From Candidatus Odinarchaeota archaeon (GTDB lineage Archaea; Asgardarchaeota; JAGGXT01), in contig JAGGXT010000192.1 in NCBI GenBank assembly GCA_021162905.1, positions 1-6,150 of the forward strand: a stretch of DNA of 6,150 nucleotides, written 5' to 3'. Shown here in pieces: positions 1-6,084 of the stretch (position 1 is the first letter of the stretch; every line of letters starts with the position of its first letter). Both the position numbers and the translations under genes were made by a program. Under the pieces are notes generated by a model. The model was not told the DNA's origin. It searched no databases and saw nothing but the letters and a program-made list of their open reading frames with translations.

Positions 1-120
1 AATAATTTTATATTTATGTATTTTTTAACATTCATTGTAATTGTGTTAATTAATGAATATTTTTTGAACATACTGTTAAAAAATAATGCATTTGAATAAT
101 CATATGGTAAGTGATGTAGA
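1..120 (+). promoter_or_regulatory. AT-rich promoter region upstream of folD with repeated A/T motif
   Basis: This non-coding stretch is very AT-rich. TTTATATT at 7-14 is the closest match to the archaeal TATA-box consensus TTTATATA and would give a leader of roughly 80 nt. TTAAAAAATA (77-86) is a weaker alternative giving a leader of about 10-15 nt. The motif TATTTTTTAACA occurs at 19-30, as a one-base-longer variant at 58-70, and exactly inverted at 74-85. The GTGAT at 111-115 is the ribosome-binding site. The exact promoter cannot be fixed by eye in sequence this AT-rich. Confidence 0.35.
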
Positions 121-1005
121 ATGACTGAGCAACTCGAGATTATAAAAGATGGAAATGTTATTAGCGGTAGAAGATTAGCAAAGATAGTTAAAGCAGAAGT
201 TAAAAGTGAGGTGGAAAAACTAAAAGAGCAATTTAATGAACCAATTAGGCTTGCTACATTCTTAGTTGGTGAAAACCCAGCATCAAAGCTTTATGTCAGT
301 ATGAAGCATAAAGCATGTGCTGAAGTAGGGATAGACTCCATAAATATTGAGCTCCCAGAAGATATTACTGAAAAAGAACTTTATGATAGAATTATGGAGT
401 TAAATAATGATCCATCAGTGCATGGCATTCTAGTTCAGCTACCTTTACCAGATCATATAAACGAACACAGAATTATTAGAGCAATTAAACCTGAAAAAGA
501 TGTTGACGGATTTCATCCCTTTAATGTTTATGCCATATACACTAAAGATCCTAGAGGAATTCCTCCTGCAACACCTGCTGGTGTTATAAGAATGATAAAG
601 GCTGTAAATGAACCAATCGAGGGGAAACGAGCAGTAATTGTAAATCGGTCGATAATTGTTGGAAAGCCACTTGCTCTGCTTTTATTAAATGAAAACGCTA
701 CAGTCACAATATGCCATTCGAGAACAAGAAACCTTCCAGAGATAACAAGGCAAGCAGATATTTTGATAACAGGAATTGGAAGGAGAAAGAGCAAAGAGGA
801 TCCATATTATATTACAGCGGATATGGTTAAGGAGGGGGCTATTGTAATAGATGTTGCATCGCCCTATGGCGACGTCGATTTTAAGAATGTTAAGCCAAAA
901 GCAAAGTATATTACACCGGTTCCCGGTGGTGTGGGACCGATGACCGTAGCAATGCTTCTTACAAATGTTGTGAAAGCGTATAAAATACAAAAGGGAATTG
1001 AATGA
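121..1005 (+). CDS. folD: Bifunctional methylene-THF dehydrogenase / methenyl-THF cyclohydrolase (FolD)
   Basis: Cytosolic enzyme interconverting 5,10-methylene-THF, 5,10-methenyl-THF and 10-formyl-THF with NAD(P). The 294 residues match the usual FolD length. The N-terminal catalytic domain carries Y58-x3-K62 (the YxxxK cyclohydrolase/dehydrogenase pair), the VQLPLP loop with Q106 (105-110) and DVDGFHP (127-133, D129). The Rossmann domain carries NRSIIVGKP (175-183) and ATVTICHSRT (193-202); the C-terminal PVPGGVGPMT (266-275) is the family signature. Oddities: PATP (149-152) replaces the common PCTP, N175 replaces the usual Gly of GRS, about six extra residues lie at 221-230, and the common VIDVGINR...GDVDF stretch is shortened to VIDVASPYGDVDF (242-254). 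The ATG at 121 is chosen because a GTGAT Shine-Dalgarno-like element (111-115) lies 5 nt upstream and the N-terminus aligns with family starts. It is first in a cluster with fhs, 44 nt downstream. The family call is very secure; cofactor preference is not. Confidence 0.97.
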   Translation: MTEQLEIIKDGNVISGRRLAKIVKAEVKSEVEKLKEQFNEPIRLATFLVGENPASKLYVSMKHKACAEVGIDSINIELPEDITEKELYDRIMELNNDPSVHGILVQLPLPDHINEHRIIRAIKPEKDVDGFHPFNVYAIYTKDPRGIPPATPAGVIRMIKAVNEPIEGKRAVIVNRSIIVGKPLALLLLNENATVTICHSRTRNLPEITRQADILITGIGRRKSKEDPYYITADMVKEGAIVIDVASPYGDVDFKNVKPKAKYITPVPGGVGPMTVAMLLTNVVKAYKIQKGIE

Positions 1006-1049
1006 CCTAATGGTAATCAATATAATATGAAATATTTGGAGGTGCACAT

Positions 1050-2645
1050 ATGCTTTCTATATATGAAATAGCTCAAAAAGCTGGTATTGATGAAGAATAT
1101 TTAGAACCCTATGGGAAATATATGGCAAAAATTAATTTGAAAATTTTTAATAAGCTTCGTAAGAGGAAAGGAAAGCTAATAATTGTAACAGCTATGTCTC
1201 CAACACGATTTGGAGAGGGAAAGACAACAAATTCTATAGGTCTAGCTCAAGCGTTAAATAGGCTGGGTAAAAGTGCAATAGTAACATTAAGAGAACCTTC
1301 ACTTGGGCCAGTATTTGGAATTAAGGGCGGAGCTACTGGTGGAGGAAAATCTAGAGTTTTACCAAGTGAGAATATAAATCTGCACTTTACAGGCGATATA
1401 CATGCTGTTTCAGCAGCACATAATCTGCTCTCTGCAATGTTAGATAATCATTTACATTTCGGAAATGAGTTAGGCATCAATATAAGGAAAATCTTTTGGC
1501 CAAGAGCAATAGATATGAATGATAGGGCTTTAAGAAATATAGTTATAGGCCTTGGGGGGACATCTGGAGGTATTCCTCGAGAAGACCATTTCATCATTAG
1601 TGTAGCATCCGAAGTTATGGCGATTTTAGCATTAGCTAAAAACTATAAAGATCTTAAGGAGAGGCTAGCAAAAATAATAGTAGCAATATCTAAAGATAAG
1701 AAAATTATTACTGCTAAAGATCTTAAAGCAGATGGAGCTATGGCTGTCTTATTGACTGAAGCTCTAAAACCAAACCTTGTTCAAACAACTGAGGGAACTC
1801 CAGCATTTGTTCATGCAGGTCCATTTGCGAATATAGCCCATGGTACAAATAGCGTTTTAGCAACAGATTTAGCTTTAAGGTTATCAGATTATGTTATAAC
1901 AGAAACTGGTTTTGGCTCCGATCTTGGAGCTGAGAAATTTGTAAATTTTGTTTCCAGAGTTGGGAACTTTGACATATCGGCAATGGTTCTTGTAGTTTCA
2001 ATAAGAGCAATAAAGCATCATGGCAATGGAGATCTAGAAAAAGGATTTGAAAACGTGGAGAAACACATTGAGAATATAAAACAGTGGAATTTACCAGCTA
2101 TTGTTGCAATTAATAGATTTCCAGATGATACTGATGAAGAAATACAGAAAGTAATGAAACTATGTGAAAAAGTTGGTGCTAACGCAGCAGTCTCTGAGGC
2201 TTTTGCTAAGGGAGGAGAGGGTGCCATAGAATTAGCCGAGAAAGTAATAGATGCTGTAAAAGAGGGAAAGACTCAGAAGTACACATATGACTGGGATGAC
2301 CTAGTTGATGTGAAGATTGAAAAAATTGCAAAAGAGGTATATGGAGCAAAAGGAGTAGAATATACAGCAGAAGCAAAGAAAGACTTAAAGTTCTTGAAGA
2401 AACACGGCTTTGATAAACTGCCAGTAATTGTTTCTAAGACACAGTATTCACTATCAGATAATCCAAAGCTTCTAGGAAGACCAAAAGACTTTACAGTAAC
2501 TGTACGAAACTTAATTGTGAATGGTGGAGCTGGATTCGTTGTTGCATTAATGGGAGATATACTTCTAATTCCAGGTCTTCCCAGAGAACCTGCTGCACAT
2601 AGAATGTATATTGACGACGAAGGTAATATCTACGGAGTGTTTTAA
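1050..2645 (+). CDS. fhs: Formate-tetrahydrofolate ligase (10-formyl-THF synthetase)
   Basis: Catalyses ATP-dependent formylation of THF by formate to give 10-formyl-THF, the entry of formate into the THF C1 pool. Signatures run in order: the P-loop-like ATP site [11 protein letters not shown] (50-60, K58), [19 protein letters not shown] (81-99), the LHFTGDIHA stretch (111-119) and the LLSAMLDNH segment (126-134). Further on come the GIPREDHF region, the [20 protein letters not shown] block, ANIAHGTNS and [13 protein letters not shown], and the C-terminal [10 protein letters not shown] motif. At 531 residues it is slightly shorter than the roughly 555-560 typical of bacterial enzymes, but every major motif is present and no truncation is apparent. 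In the ATP site, RF replaces the usual PA of PTPAGEGKTT. The ATG at 1050 has a strong Shine-Dalgarno GGAGGTG at 1038-1044, 5 nt upstream. It lies 44 nt after folD, so co-transcription is likely. The call is secure. Confidence 0.97.
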   Translation: MLSIYEIAQKAGIDEEYLEPYGKYMAKINLKIFNKLRKRKGKLIIVTAMSPTRFGEGKTTNSIGLAQALNRLGKSAIVTLREPSLGPVFGIKGGATGGGKSRVLPSENINLHFTGDIHAVSAAHNLLSAMLDNHLHFGNELGINIRKIFWPRAIDMNDRALRNIVIGLGGTSGGIPREDHFIISVASEVMAILALAKNYKDLKERLAKIIVAISKDKKIITAKDLKADGAMAVLLTEALKPNLVQTTEGTPAFVHAGPFANIAHGTNSVLATDLALRLSDYVITETGFGSDLGAEKFVNFVSRVGNFDISAMVLVVSIRAIKHHGNGDLEKGFENVEKHIENIKQWNLPAIVAINRFPDDTDEEIQKVMKLCEKVGANAAVSEAFAKGGEGAIELAEKVIDAVKEGKTQKYTYDWDDLVDVKIEKIAKEVYGAKGVEYTAEAKKDLKFLKKHGFDKLPVIVSKTQYSLSDNPKLLGRPKDFTVTVRNLIVNGGAGFVVALMGDILLIPGLPREPAAHRMYIDDEGNIYGVF

Positions 2646-2664
2646 TCACCACTTCTTTCTCTTA

Positions 2665-2692
2665 TTTTTAATCTATAAAGAAACTCTTTTTT
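2665..2692 (+). terminator. Candidate T-rich terminator after fhs
   Basis: The fhs stop codon is followed by pyrimidine-rich sequence with T-runs at 2665-2669 (T5) and 2687-2692 (T6). Archaeal RNA polymerase can terminate at T-tracts without a hairpin, and none is apparent here. Termination may be partial, because the next gene lies on the same strand only 85 nt away. Confidence 0.3.
2674..2679 (+). promoter_or_regulatory. Possible TATA box for the 5-formyl-THF cyclo-ligase gene
   Basis: TATAAA within CTATAAAG lies about 50 nt upstream of the chosen ATG. At the usual archaeal spacing, transcription would start near 2700-2705 and leave a leader of about 25-30 nt that includes the ribosome-binding site. 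Together with the T-runs after fhs, this suggests the gene can be transcribed separately. It is a short motif in AT-rich sequence. Confidence 0.25.
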
Positions 2693-2718
2693 ATTTGTAT
2701 ATGCGCATCTTTCAATGA

Positions 2719-2726
2719 GAGATGAT
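2719..2726 (+). promoter_or_regulatory. Ribosome-binding site that decides the cyclo-ligase start
   Basis: With the preceding A at 2718, this site matches the Shine-Dalgarno consensus GGAGGTGAT at 7 of 9 positions. It is 4 nt from the ATG at 2731 and overlaps the alternative ATG at 2722, so it favours the shorter 195-residue protein. Confidence 0.55.
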
Positions 2727-2730
2727 TATT

Positions 2731-3318
2731 ATGTATAATACTAAGAAAGAGATCAGAGCCTTTATGAAAAAGTTAAGAAAGCAAATGAGTTTGTGTGAGG
2801 TATTAGAAAAAAGTAAGAAAATAATAGGCACTCTTTTTTCACTTCCAGAAGTGAAAAAAGCAAAAGTCCTTTTGTTCTATGTTGCAAAGGATAATGAGGT
2901 ACAGACAAGTGATGCCATAGATACTGCGCTTTCTCTTGGTAAACGTGTTTTTATTCCAATAACAGACAAAAAGACACGAAGTATAAAATTTTCAGAAATA
3001 TTTAAGGATTGGCGAAATCATATGACAAGAGGAGCTTATAACATACTTGAACCTACTGAGGATTATCGAAAAATAGATGAAAAAATTCATGAAACTGCAG
3101 ATGTTGTAGTGGTTCCTGGTTTGGCTTTTGATGAAAAATGTGGTCGGATGGGCTGGGGTGGTGGATATTATGATAAATTTTTAAGATTAGTTAGCTCAAA
3201 AACTATTAAAATAGGATTAGCTTATGATTTCCAAGTTCTAAAGGAGATTCCAATGACGGAGAGAGACCAAAGAGTGGATATAATAGTCACCGAAAAAAGA
3301 GTAATAAGATGCAAATAG
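2731..3318 (+). CDS. 5-formyltetrahydrofolate cyclo-ligase (methenyl-THF synthetase, MTHFS/YgfA family)
   Basis: Converts 5-formyl-THF (folinate) to 5,10-methenyl-THF with ATP hydrolysis, recovering a dead-end or storage folate made as a side product of the C1 cycle. With the start used here it is 195 residues, normal for the family. The N-terminus has the basic KKEIRAFMKKLRKQM helix (5-19). VLLFYVAKDNEVQT (46-59, with E56) is the folate-side strand and loop. VVVVPGLAFDEKCGRMGWGGGYYDKF (125-150) is the family signature; its GWGGGYYD core (141-148) is ATP/phosphate-binding. GLAYDFQ (162-168) and VDIIVTE (182-188) close the fold. A slightly earlier in-frame ATG (2722) would add three residues, but it overlaps the Shine-Dalgarno-like GAGATGAT (2719-2726) that correctly spaces the ATG at 2731. 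The gene follows fhs after 85 nt with a possible promoter of its own, and ends 8 nt from the convergent FAU-1 gene. Confidence 0.94.
   Translation: MYNTKKEIRAFMKKLRKQMSLCEVLEKSKKIIGTLFSLPEVKKAKVLLFYVAKDNEVQTSDAIDTALSLGKRVFIPITDKKTRSIKFSEIFKDWRNHMTRGAYNILEPTEDYRKIDEKIHETADVVVVPGLAFDEKCGRMGWGGGYYDKFLRLVSSKTIKIGLAYDFQVLKEIPMTERDQRVDIIVTEKRVIRCK
2833..2860. repeat. Perfect 13-bp inverted repeat inside the cyclo-ligase gene
   Basis: CTTTTTTCACTTC (2833-2845) and GAAGTGAAAAAAG (2848-2860) are exact reverse complements separated by CA. The repeat encodes residues 35 to 44 (LFSLPEVKKA). In RNA it could fold into a stem of about 12 bp with a CCAG loop, roughly 100 nt into the gene. A role is not established. 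Confidence 0.8.
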
Positions 3319-3334
3319 AGTTAAGATTATTTTT
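3293..3334. terminator. Possible overlapping convergent T-tract terminators
   Basis: The two convergent genes leave only 8 nt between stop codons. On the + strand, T5 at 3330-3334 follows the cyclo-ligase stop and lies within the end of the FAU-1 gene. On the - strand, T6 (A6 at 3293-3298 on the + strand) follows the FAU-1 stop and lies within the end of the cyclo-ligase gene. Each terminator would therefore sit in the other gene's coding sequence. Confidence 0.25.
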
Positions 3335-4736
3335 GTTGCAGCTTATATAGTGCTATTTTCTTTGCATCATCTAATAGATGAATAACATAGTCGTAGAAGG
3401 TCTCGGTAATTATTCCTTTTTTCTTAACTTGATTCAAATCGTCTACATCTACAACTCGAGGTTCGAAATTTGGCGTTGCAACTACATCCACCAGATAATC
3501 AATATACTTTATCCCATCAATAGTAGGTTCAATGGGGGAATTTATGTTAACGTAAATTCCCTTAAGATTACCATCTTTTGAATAATATTGATGAACTATG
3601 AAATTTGAAAATAGCTTCATTTCACTAATGGCAACGTCGCCAGCTTCTTTCTTAACACCAAGTCCATCATAATAGCCATCACGTTTCATAATTCGTTTAG
3701 TGATTAGCTTTAATCCATCCAGAGAGATAATTTTAGCAGGACCTATATGAGTAACATAGCCATTTAATTTCTGATGGACAAAAGAAATAACTTTCTTCTC
3801 TAGCAAGAGATTTAATGTATATTTTTTTAAAGCATTAGATAAGACTGATTTATCCGCACCATTTTCAATAGCAATCTCCGAAAAGTCAACTATATTTGAA
3901 AGCTCTTTATTGTCAGCTTTCCCCCAGTGATGTCCATCAATTGTGGTTGTTACCTTGCTACGAATTTTGTCTAAATGACTCTTTGAATTATAAGGAATAG
4001 CAACCTCTGCAATCAATTCATTTGTATAATATAATCCTATACGATCTTCATGTTTAAGTAAATCAAGTATCTTGCTTCCCTTTTCTACAAGCTCATGAAC
4101 TTCATCTATCAAATCTATGGTTGAAGCAAATCTTGCACTAGAACGCCAGTGAATTCCCCACTCATTATTCATTAGAGTTTTTCCGAGTTTAATAAGTTCA
4201 TCTCTTTTCTCTTTATTCGTTATATGACGACTCAGTGTAACTTTTTGCTGTTTATATACAATTTCAGACATACTACCAATTATTCTTATTGAGGTGGATA
4301 GCTGAGCTCTTGGCCAGAATTTCATAGGTGGTTTTACCACAGAAGCGATTACAACATCTCCGGGATTATAATTTCTTTCTGGAAGAAATCCCTCATAACC
4401 ATCTCCAATATCAACAATACAACCCTTAGGAGTTCTTTCTTTAACAATTCCTTTAACAATCCCATGAAGAGGAAGTTCAGATACCCAAAATACTGAGAAA
4501 GGTAATTCGTGTTTTAGAATACTAACAGCTTCTTCAACCGCATCGGGAAATCCAACAATTATAATTGAATCTTTACTTGACTCTGAGTCTTTTATCGTGG
4601 CATCCGGAGGAATGTTATTCTCGTTAATTCCAAATCGTTTACAAATTATAGGTGTAGCCTGCACGATCTCATGACCAGCATCTAAGAATATAGCAGTTAG
4701 TGCAGTTGAATAGATGCCACGTATTCTATATTTCAC
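3327..4736 (-). CDS. FAU-1-type RNase E/G-like RNA-binding protein with C-terminal DUF402
   Basis: Probable archaeal FAU-1 (AU-binding) protein. In Pyrococcus the family is described as binding AU-rich RNA, with RNase E/G-like activity linked to 5S rRNA maturation. Length is 469 residues, close to Pyrococcus FAU-1. An N-terminal region (about 1-90) precedes an S1-like/RNase E-G segment (about 91-155): GIVKERTPKGCIVDIGDG (96-113), YEGFLP (114-119), then PGDVVIASVVKP (125-136). A conserved GIHWRSSARFA stretch follows near residue 200. The C-terminal DUF402 domain (about 340-460) shows GIYVNINSPIE (393-403) and DGIKYIDYLVDV (407-418), with acidic E403, D407, D413 and D417 as candidate metal ligands. 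The start codon is GTG (4734-4736), supported by Shine-Dalgarno GAGGTGA (4743-4749) 6 nt upstream. It is last in the minus-strand series. Family assignment is from recognised motifs; the RNA target here is inference. Confidence 0.88.
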   Translation of the reverse strand: MKYRIRGIYSTALTAIFLDAGHEIVQATPIICKRFGINENNIPPDATIKDSESSKDSIIIVGFPDAVEEAVSILKHELPFSVFWVSELPLHGIVKGIVKERTPKGCIVDIGDGYEGFLPERNYNPGDVVIASVVKPPMKFWPRAQLSTSIRIIGSMSEIVYKQQKVTLSRHITNKEKRDELIKLGKTLMNNEWGIHWRSSARFASTIDLIDEVHELVEKGSKILDLLKHEDRIGLYYTNELIAEVAIPYNSKSHLDKIRSKVTTTIDGHHWGKADNKELSNIVDFSEIAIENGADKSVLSNALKKYTLNLLLEKKVISFVHQKLNGYVTHIGPAKIISLDGLKLITKRIMKRDGYYDGLGVKKEAGDVAISEMKLFSNFIVHQYYSKDGNLKGIYVNINSPIEPTIDGIKYIDYLVDVVATPNFEPRVVDVDDLNQVKKKGIITETFYDYVIHLLDDAKKIALYKLQQK

Positions 4737-4742
4737 TGTAGT

Positions 4743-4749
4743 TCACCTC
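4743..4749 (-). promoter_or_regulatory. Ribosome-binding site supporting a GTG start for FAU-1
   Basis: On the minus strand this reads GAGGTGA, a near-perfect Shine-Dalgarno, ending 6 nt before the GTG at 4734-4736. It supports GTG as the true start. Confidence 0.75.
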
Positions 4750-4800
4750 ACTGATACTTTGATGCAAAAGTAACATCTGATAATGTGTGTAATAATCATA

Positions 4801-4810
4801 TTTTATAAAA
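4801..4810 (-). promoter_or_regulatory. Possible TATA box for the FAU-1 gene
   Basis: TTTTATAAAA (a palindrome) lies directly after the phosphatase stop codon, about 65-75 nt upstream of the FAU-1 GTG. It could let FAU-1 be transcribed independently of the two genes before it, with a leader of about 40-45 nt. The 74-nt gap contrasts with the 11-nt gap between the other two minus-strand genes. Confidence 0.3.
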
Positions 4811-5266
4811 TTAGCGAAATTTTCTTACTCTTTTAGAAAAATCATATATAAATTCTTCTTGAATCCATGTTTCAATGGAGCATGGTCTAAGTTGCCGAAT
4901 ATAATCTATTGCTTTATCAGCATCATAACCATTATATATTAAATATATTGCCAACATTGTTCCTGTTCGCCCACATCCAGCAGTACAATGGACTAATACT
5001 GGTTTCTTTTTCTGAATCATTGTCTCAACAAATTTTAAGAACTTATTTGCTTGTTCGTATGTTGGAGCATCGAAATCAGGGATTGGAATATGAAGGTATT
5101 TGAATTTCCATTTCTTTATTATTGATTTATCTATAGGTGTTTCCGTAAGGCTTACGATCGCACGAATTCCATTTTCATATAACCATTGGAAATTATTTCG
5201 ATGAGGATAAGCTGAGCCAGCAAGTAATTTATCAATAACCCAGCTAAAATTAGGCGGTGCTGACAT
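4811..5266 (-). CDS. DUSP23-like dual-specificity / protein-tyrosine phosphatase
   Basis: Small cytosolic cysteine-dependent phosphatase of 151 residues, almost the length of human DUSP23 (VHZ) and close to archaeal SsoPTP. The active-site loop HCTAGCGRTG (93-102) fits HCx5R(S/T): C94 is the predicted nucleophile and R100 binds phosphate. D64 in the IPIPDF loop (60-65) is the predicted general acid. The N-terminal PPNFSWV (4-10), AIVSLTE (36-42) and the RPCSIET...Q stretch (127-136, Q136 positioning water) are also typical of DUSP23-like proteins. A second cysteine, C98, lies inside the active-site loop. There is no signal peptide or membrane segment. The ATG at 5264-5266 has a GGTGGT Shine-Dalgarno element (5270-5275) in the 11-nt gap after the E1-like gene, so the two are probably one transcript. 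Substrate (phosphotyrosine, phosphoserine/threonine or other) cannot be read from sequence. Confidence 0.93.
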   Translation of the reverse strand: MSAPPNFSWVIDKLLAGSAYPHRNNFQWLYENGIRAIVSLTETPIDKSIIKKWKFKYLHIPIPDFDAPTYEQANKFLKFVETMIQKKKPVLVHCTAGCGRTGTMLAIYLIYNGYDADKAIDYIRQLRPCSIETWIQEEFIYDFSKRVRKFR

Positions 5267-5277
5267 CTAACCACCAT

Positions 5278-6024
5278 TTAAAATAATGAAGAACAAACAG
5301 GACATTTTTTACTCCTTTTTAAGGATATTATGCTGAAATCGTTATTTTCTATATCAACAAATAGCATTTTCCCTTTTAAAGGCTCACCAATACCAGTGAC
5401 CAATTTAATAACCTCATTTGCTTCAAGAATTCCCAAAATACCAGCTGTTGTTCCTAAAATAGGAAATGCTCCACGAAATGGTGGTGTTTCAGGTATTATG
5501 CATTTTAGGCAAGGAGTTTCACCAGGTATTATTGTAGTAATTTGGCCGAACATCTTTTCTACGGCGGCATGGATTAACGGTTTTCTCTTTTGTACACAAT
5601 ACTCATTTACAAGATAACGTGTTTCAAAATTATCAAGAGCATCTACTATAATATCAGCTTCAGAGAGTATTTTATCGATATTGCTTCTTGTCAATCGTTC
5701 ATTATATGTCATGATTTTTATTCTGGAGTTTAACTTAAGAAGTTTCTCTTTAGCCGATTCCGCCTTTGGTCTTTTATCGATGTCAGACTCCCAATGTAAA
5801 ACTTGCCTATTAAGATTGCTAAGCTCGGGAGTTTCTGAATCTATAAGAATCAAGTGACCTACACCAGCCGCAGCCAAGTATAATGATACAGGAGATCCAA
5901 GACCTCCAATTCCAATTACTGCTACACTTACTTTCTTTAACTTTACTTGAGCTTCTTCTCCAAAAATCATTAACTGTCTGCTGTATCTAACTTTCTCATC
6001 CTCAGATAGTTTATTATTAATCAT
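5278..6024 (-). CDS. MoeB/ThiF/HesA-family E1-like adenylyltransferase
   Basis: Predicted to adenylate the C-terminal Gly-Gly of a ubiquitin-fold protein (ThiS, MoaD or a SAMP), priming it for sulfur transfer or protein conjugation. The 248 residues fit the stand-alone MoeB/ThiF class with no rhodanese domain. Motifs: RYSRQLMIFGEEAQ (13-26), nucleotide loop GIGGLGSP (38-45), D62, SNLNRQVLH (69-77, with N70, R73, Q74), K87, and DALDNFETR (128-136, with D131), matching the ATP-contacting residues of MoeB. Two CxxC pairs, C172/C175 and C241/C244, form the structural zinc site. The only other cysteine is C143. At the position where ThiF-type enzymes carry the acyl-accepting cysteine the protein has R184 by hand alignment, so a MoeB-like adenylation-only mechanism is likelier. 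The ATG at 6022-6024 follows Shine-Dalgarno AGAGGT (6032-6037) by 7 nt. No partner gene lies in the window, so no symbol is given. Confidence 0.92.
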   Translation of the reverse strand: MINNKLSEDEKVRYSRQLMIFGEEAQVKLKKVSVAVIGIGGLGSPVSLYLAAAGVGHLILIDSETPELSNLNRQVLHWESDIDKRPKAESAKEKLLKLNSRIKIMTYNERLTRSNIDKILSEADIIVDALDNFETRYLVNEYCVQKRKPLIHAAVEKMFGQITTIIPGETPCLKCIIPETPPFRGAFPILGTTAGILGILEANEVIKLVTGIGEPLKGKMLFVDIENNDFSIISLKRSKKCPVCSSLF

Positions 6025-6084
6025 CGTATGTACCTCTGAATGAATTTTTAATTAGTCCTTCTAACTTGTCTAAAATAAATTAAA

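Noticed and set aside
1..120. Possible riboswitch or small RNA in the folD leader
   Set aside because: The region is nearly all A/T with no GC-bearing stems or conserved aptamer-like motifs such as those of the THF riboswitch.
528..794. Minus-strand open frame of about 88 codons with hydrophobic stretches inside folD
   Set aside because: Antisense shadow of the FolD Rossmann domain; hydrophobic runs come from the complement of conserved codons, not a membrane protein.
1010..1030. Tiny frame (MVINII) between folD and fhs
   Set aside because: Six codons, no ribosome-binding site, and fhs has its own strong Shine-Dalgarno downstream of it; treated as chance.
685..1047. Minus-strand open frame of about 120 codons opposite folD
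   Set aside because: Lies antisense to a strongly conserved folD gene; its translation resembles no family, is rich in Cys, His and Ile as antisense frames often are, and no ribosome-binding site was recognised.
2722..2730. Earlier ATG giving a 198-residue cyclo-ligase
   Set aside because: It overlaps the ribosome-binding site and would have GAGA immediately adjacent with no spacing; the ATG at 2731 is better placed.
3378..3581. Plus-strand open frame inside the FAU-1 C-terminal region
   Set aside because: Antisense to the conserved DUF402 segment; no ribosome-binding site or family match seen.
4737..4810. Possible tRNA, small RNA or small gene in the gap before FAU-1
   Set aside because: Only 74 nt, AT-rich, with no tRNA-like arms or conserved TTCRANNY-type loop and no credible small reading frame; best read as a promoter and leader.
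5330..5617. Plus-strand open frame of about 95 codons opposite the E1-like gene
   Set aside because: Antisense to a conserved coding region with no recognisable family motif.
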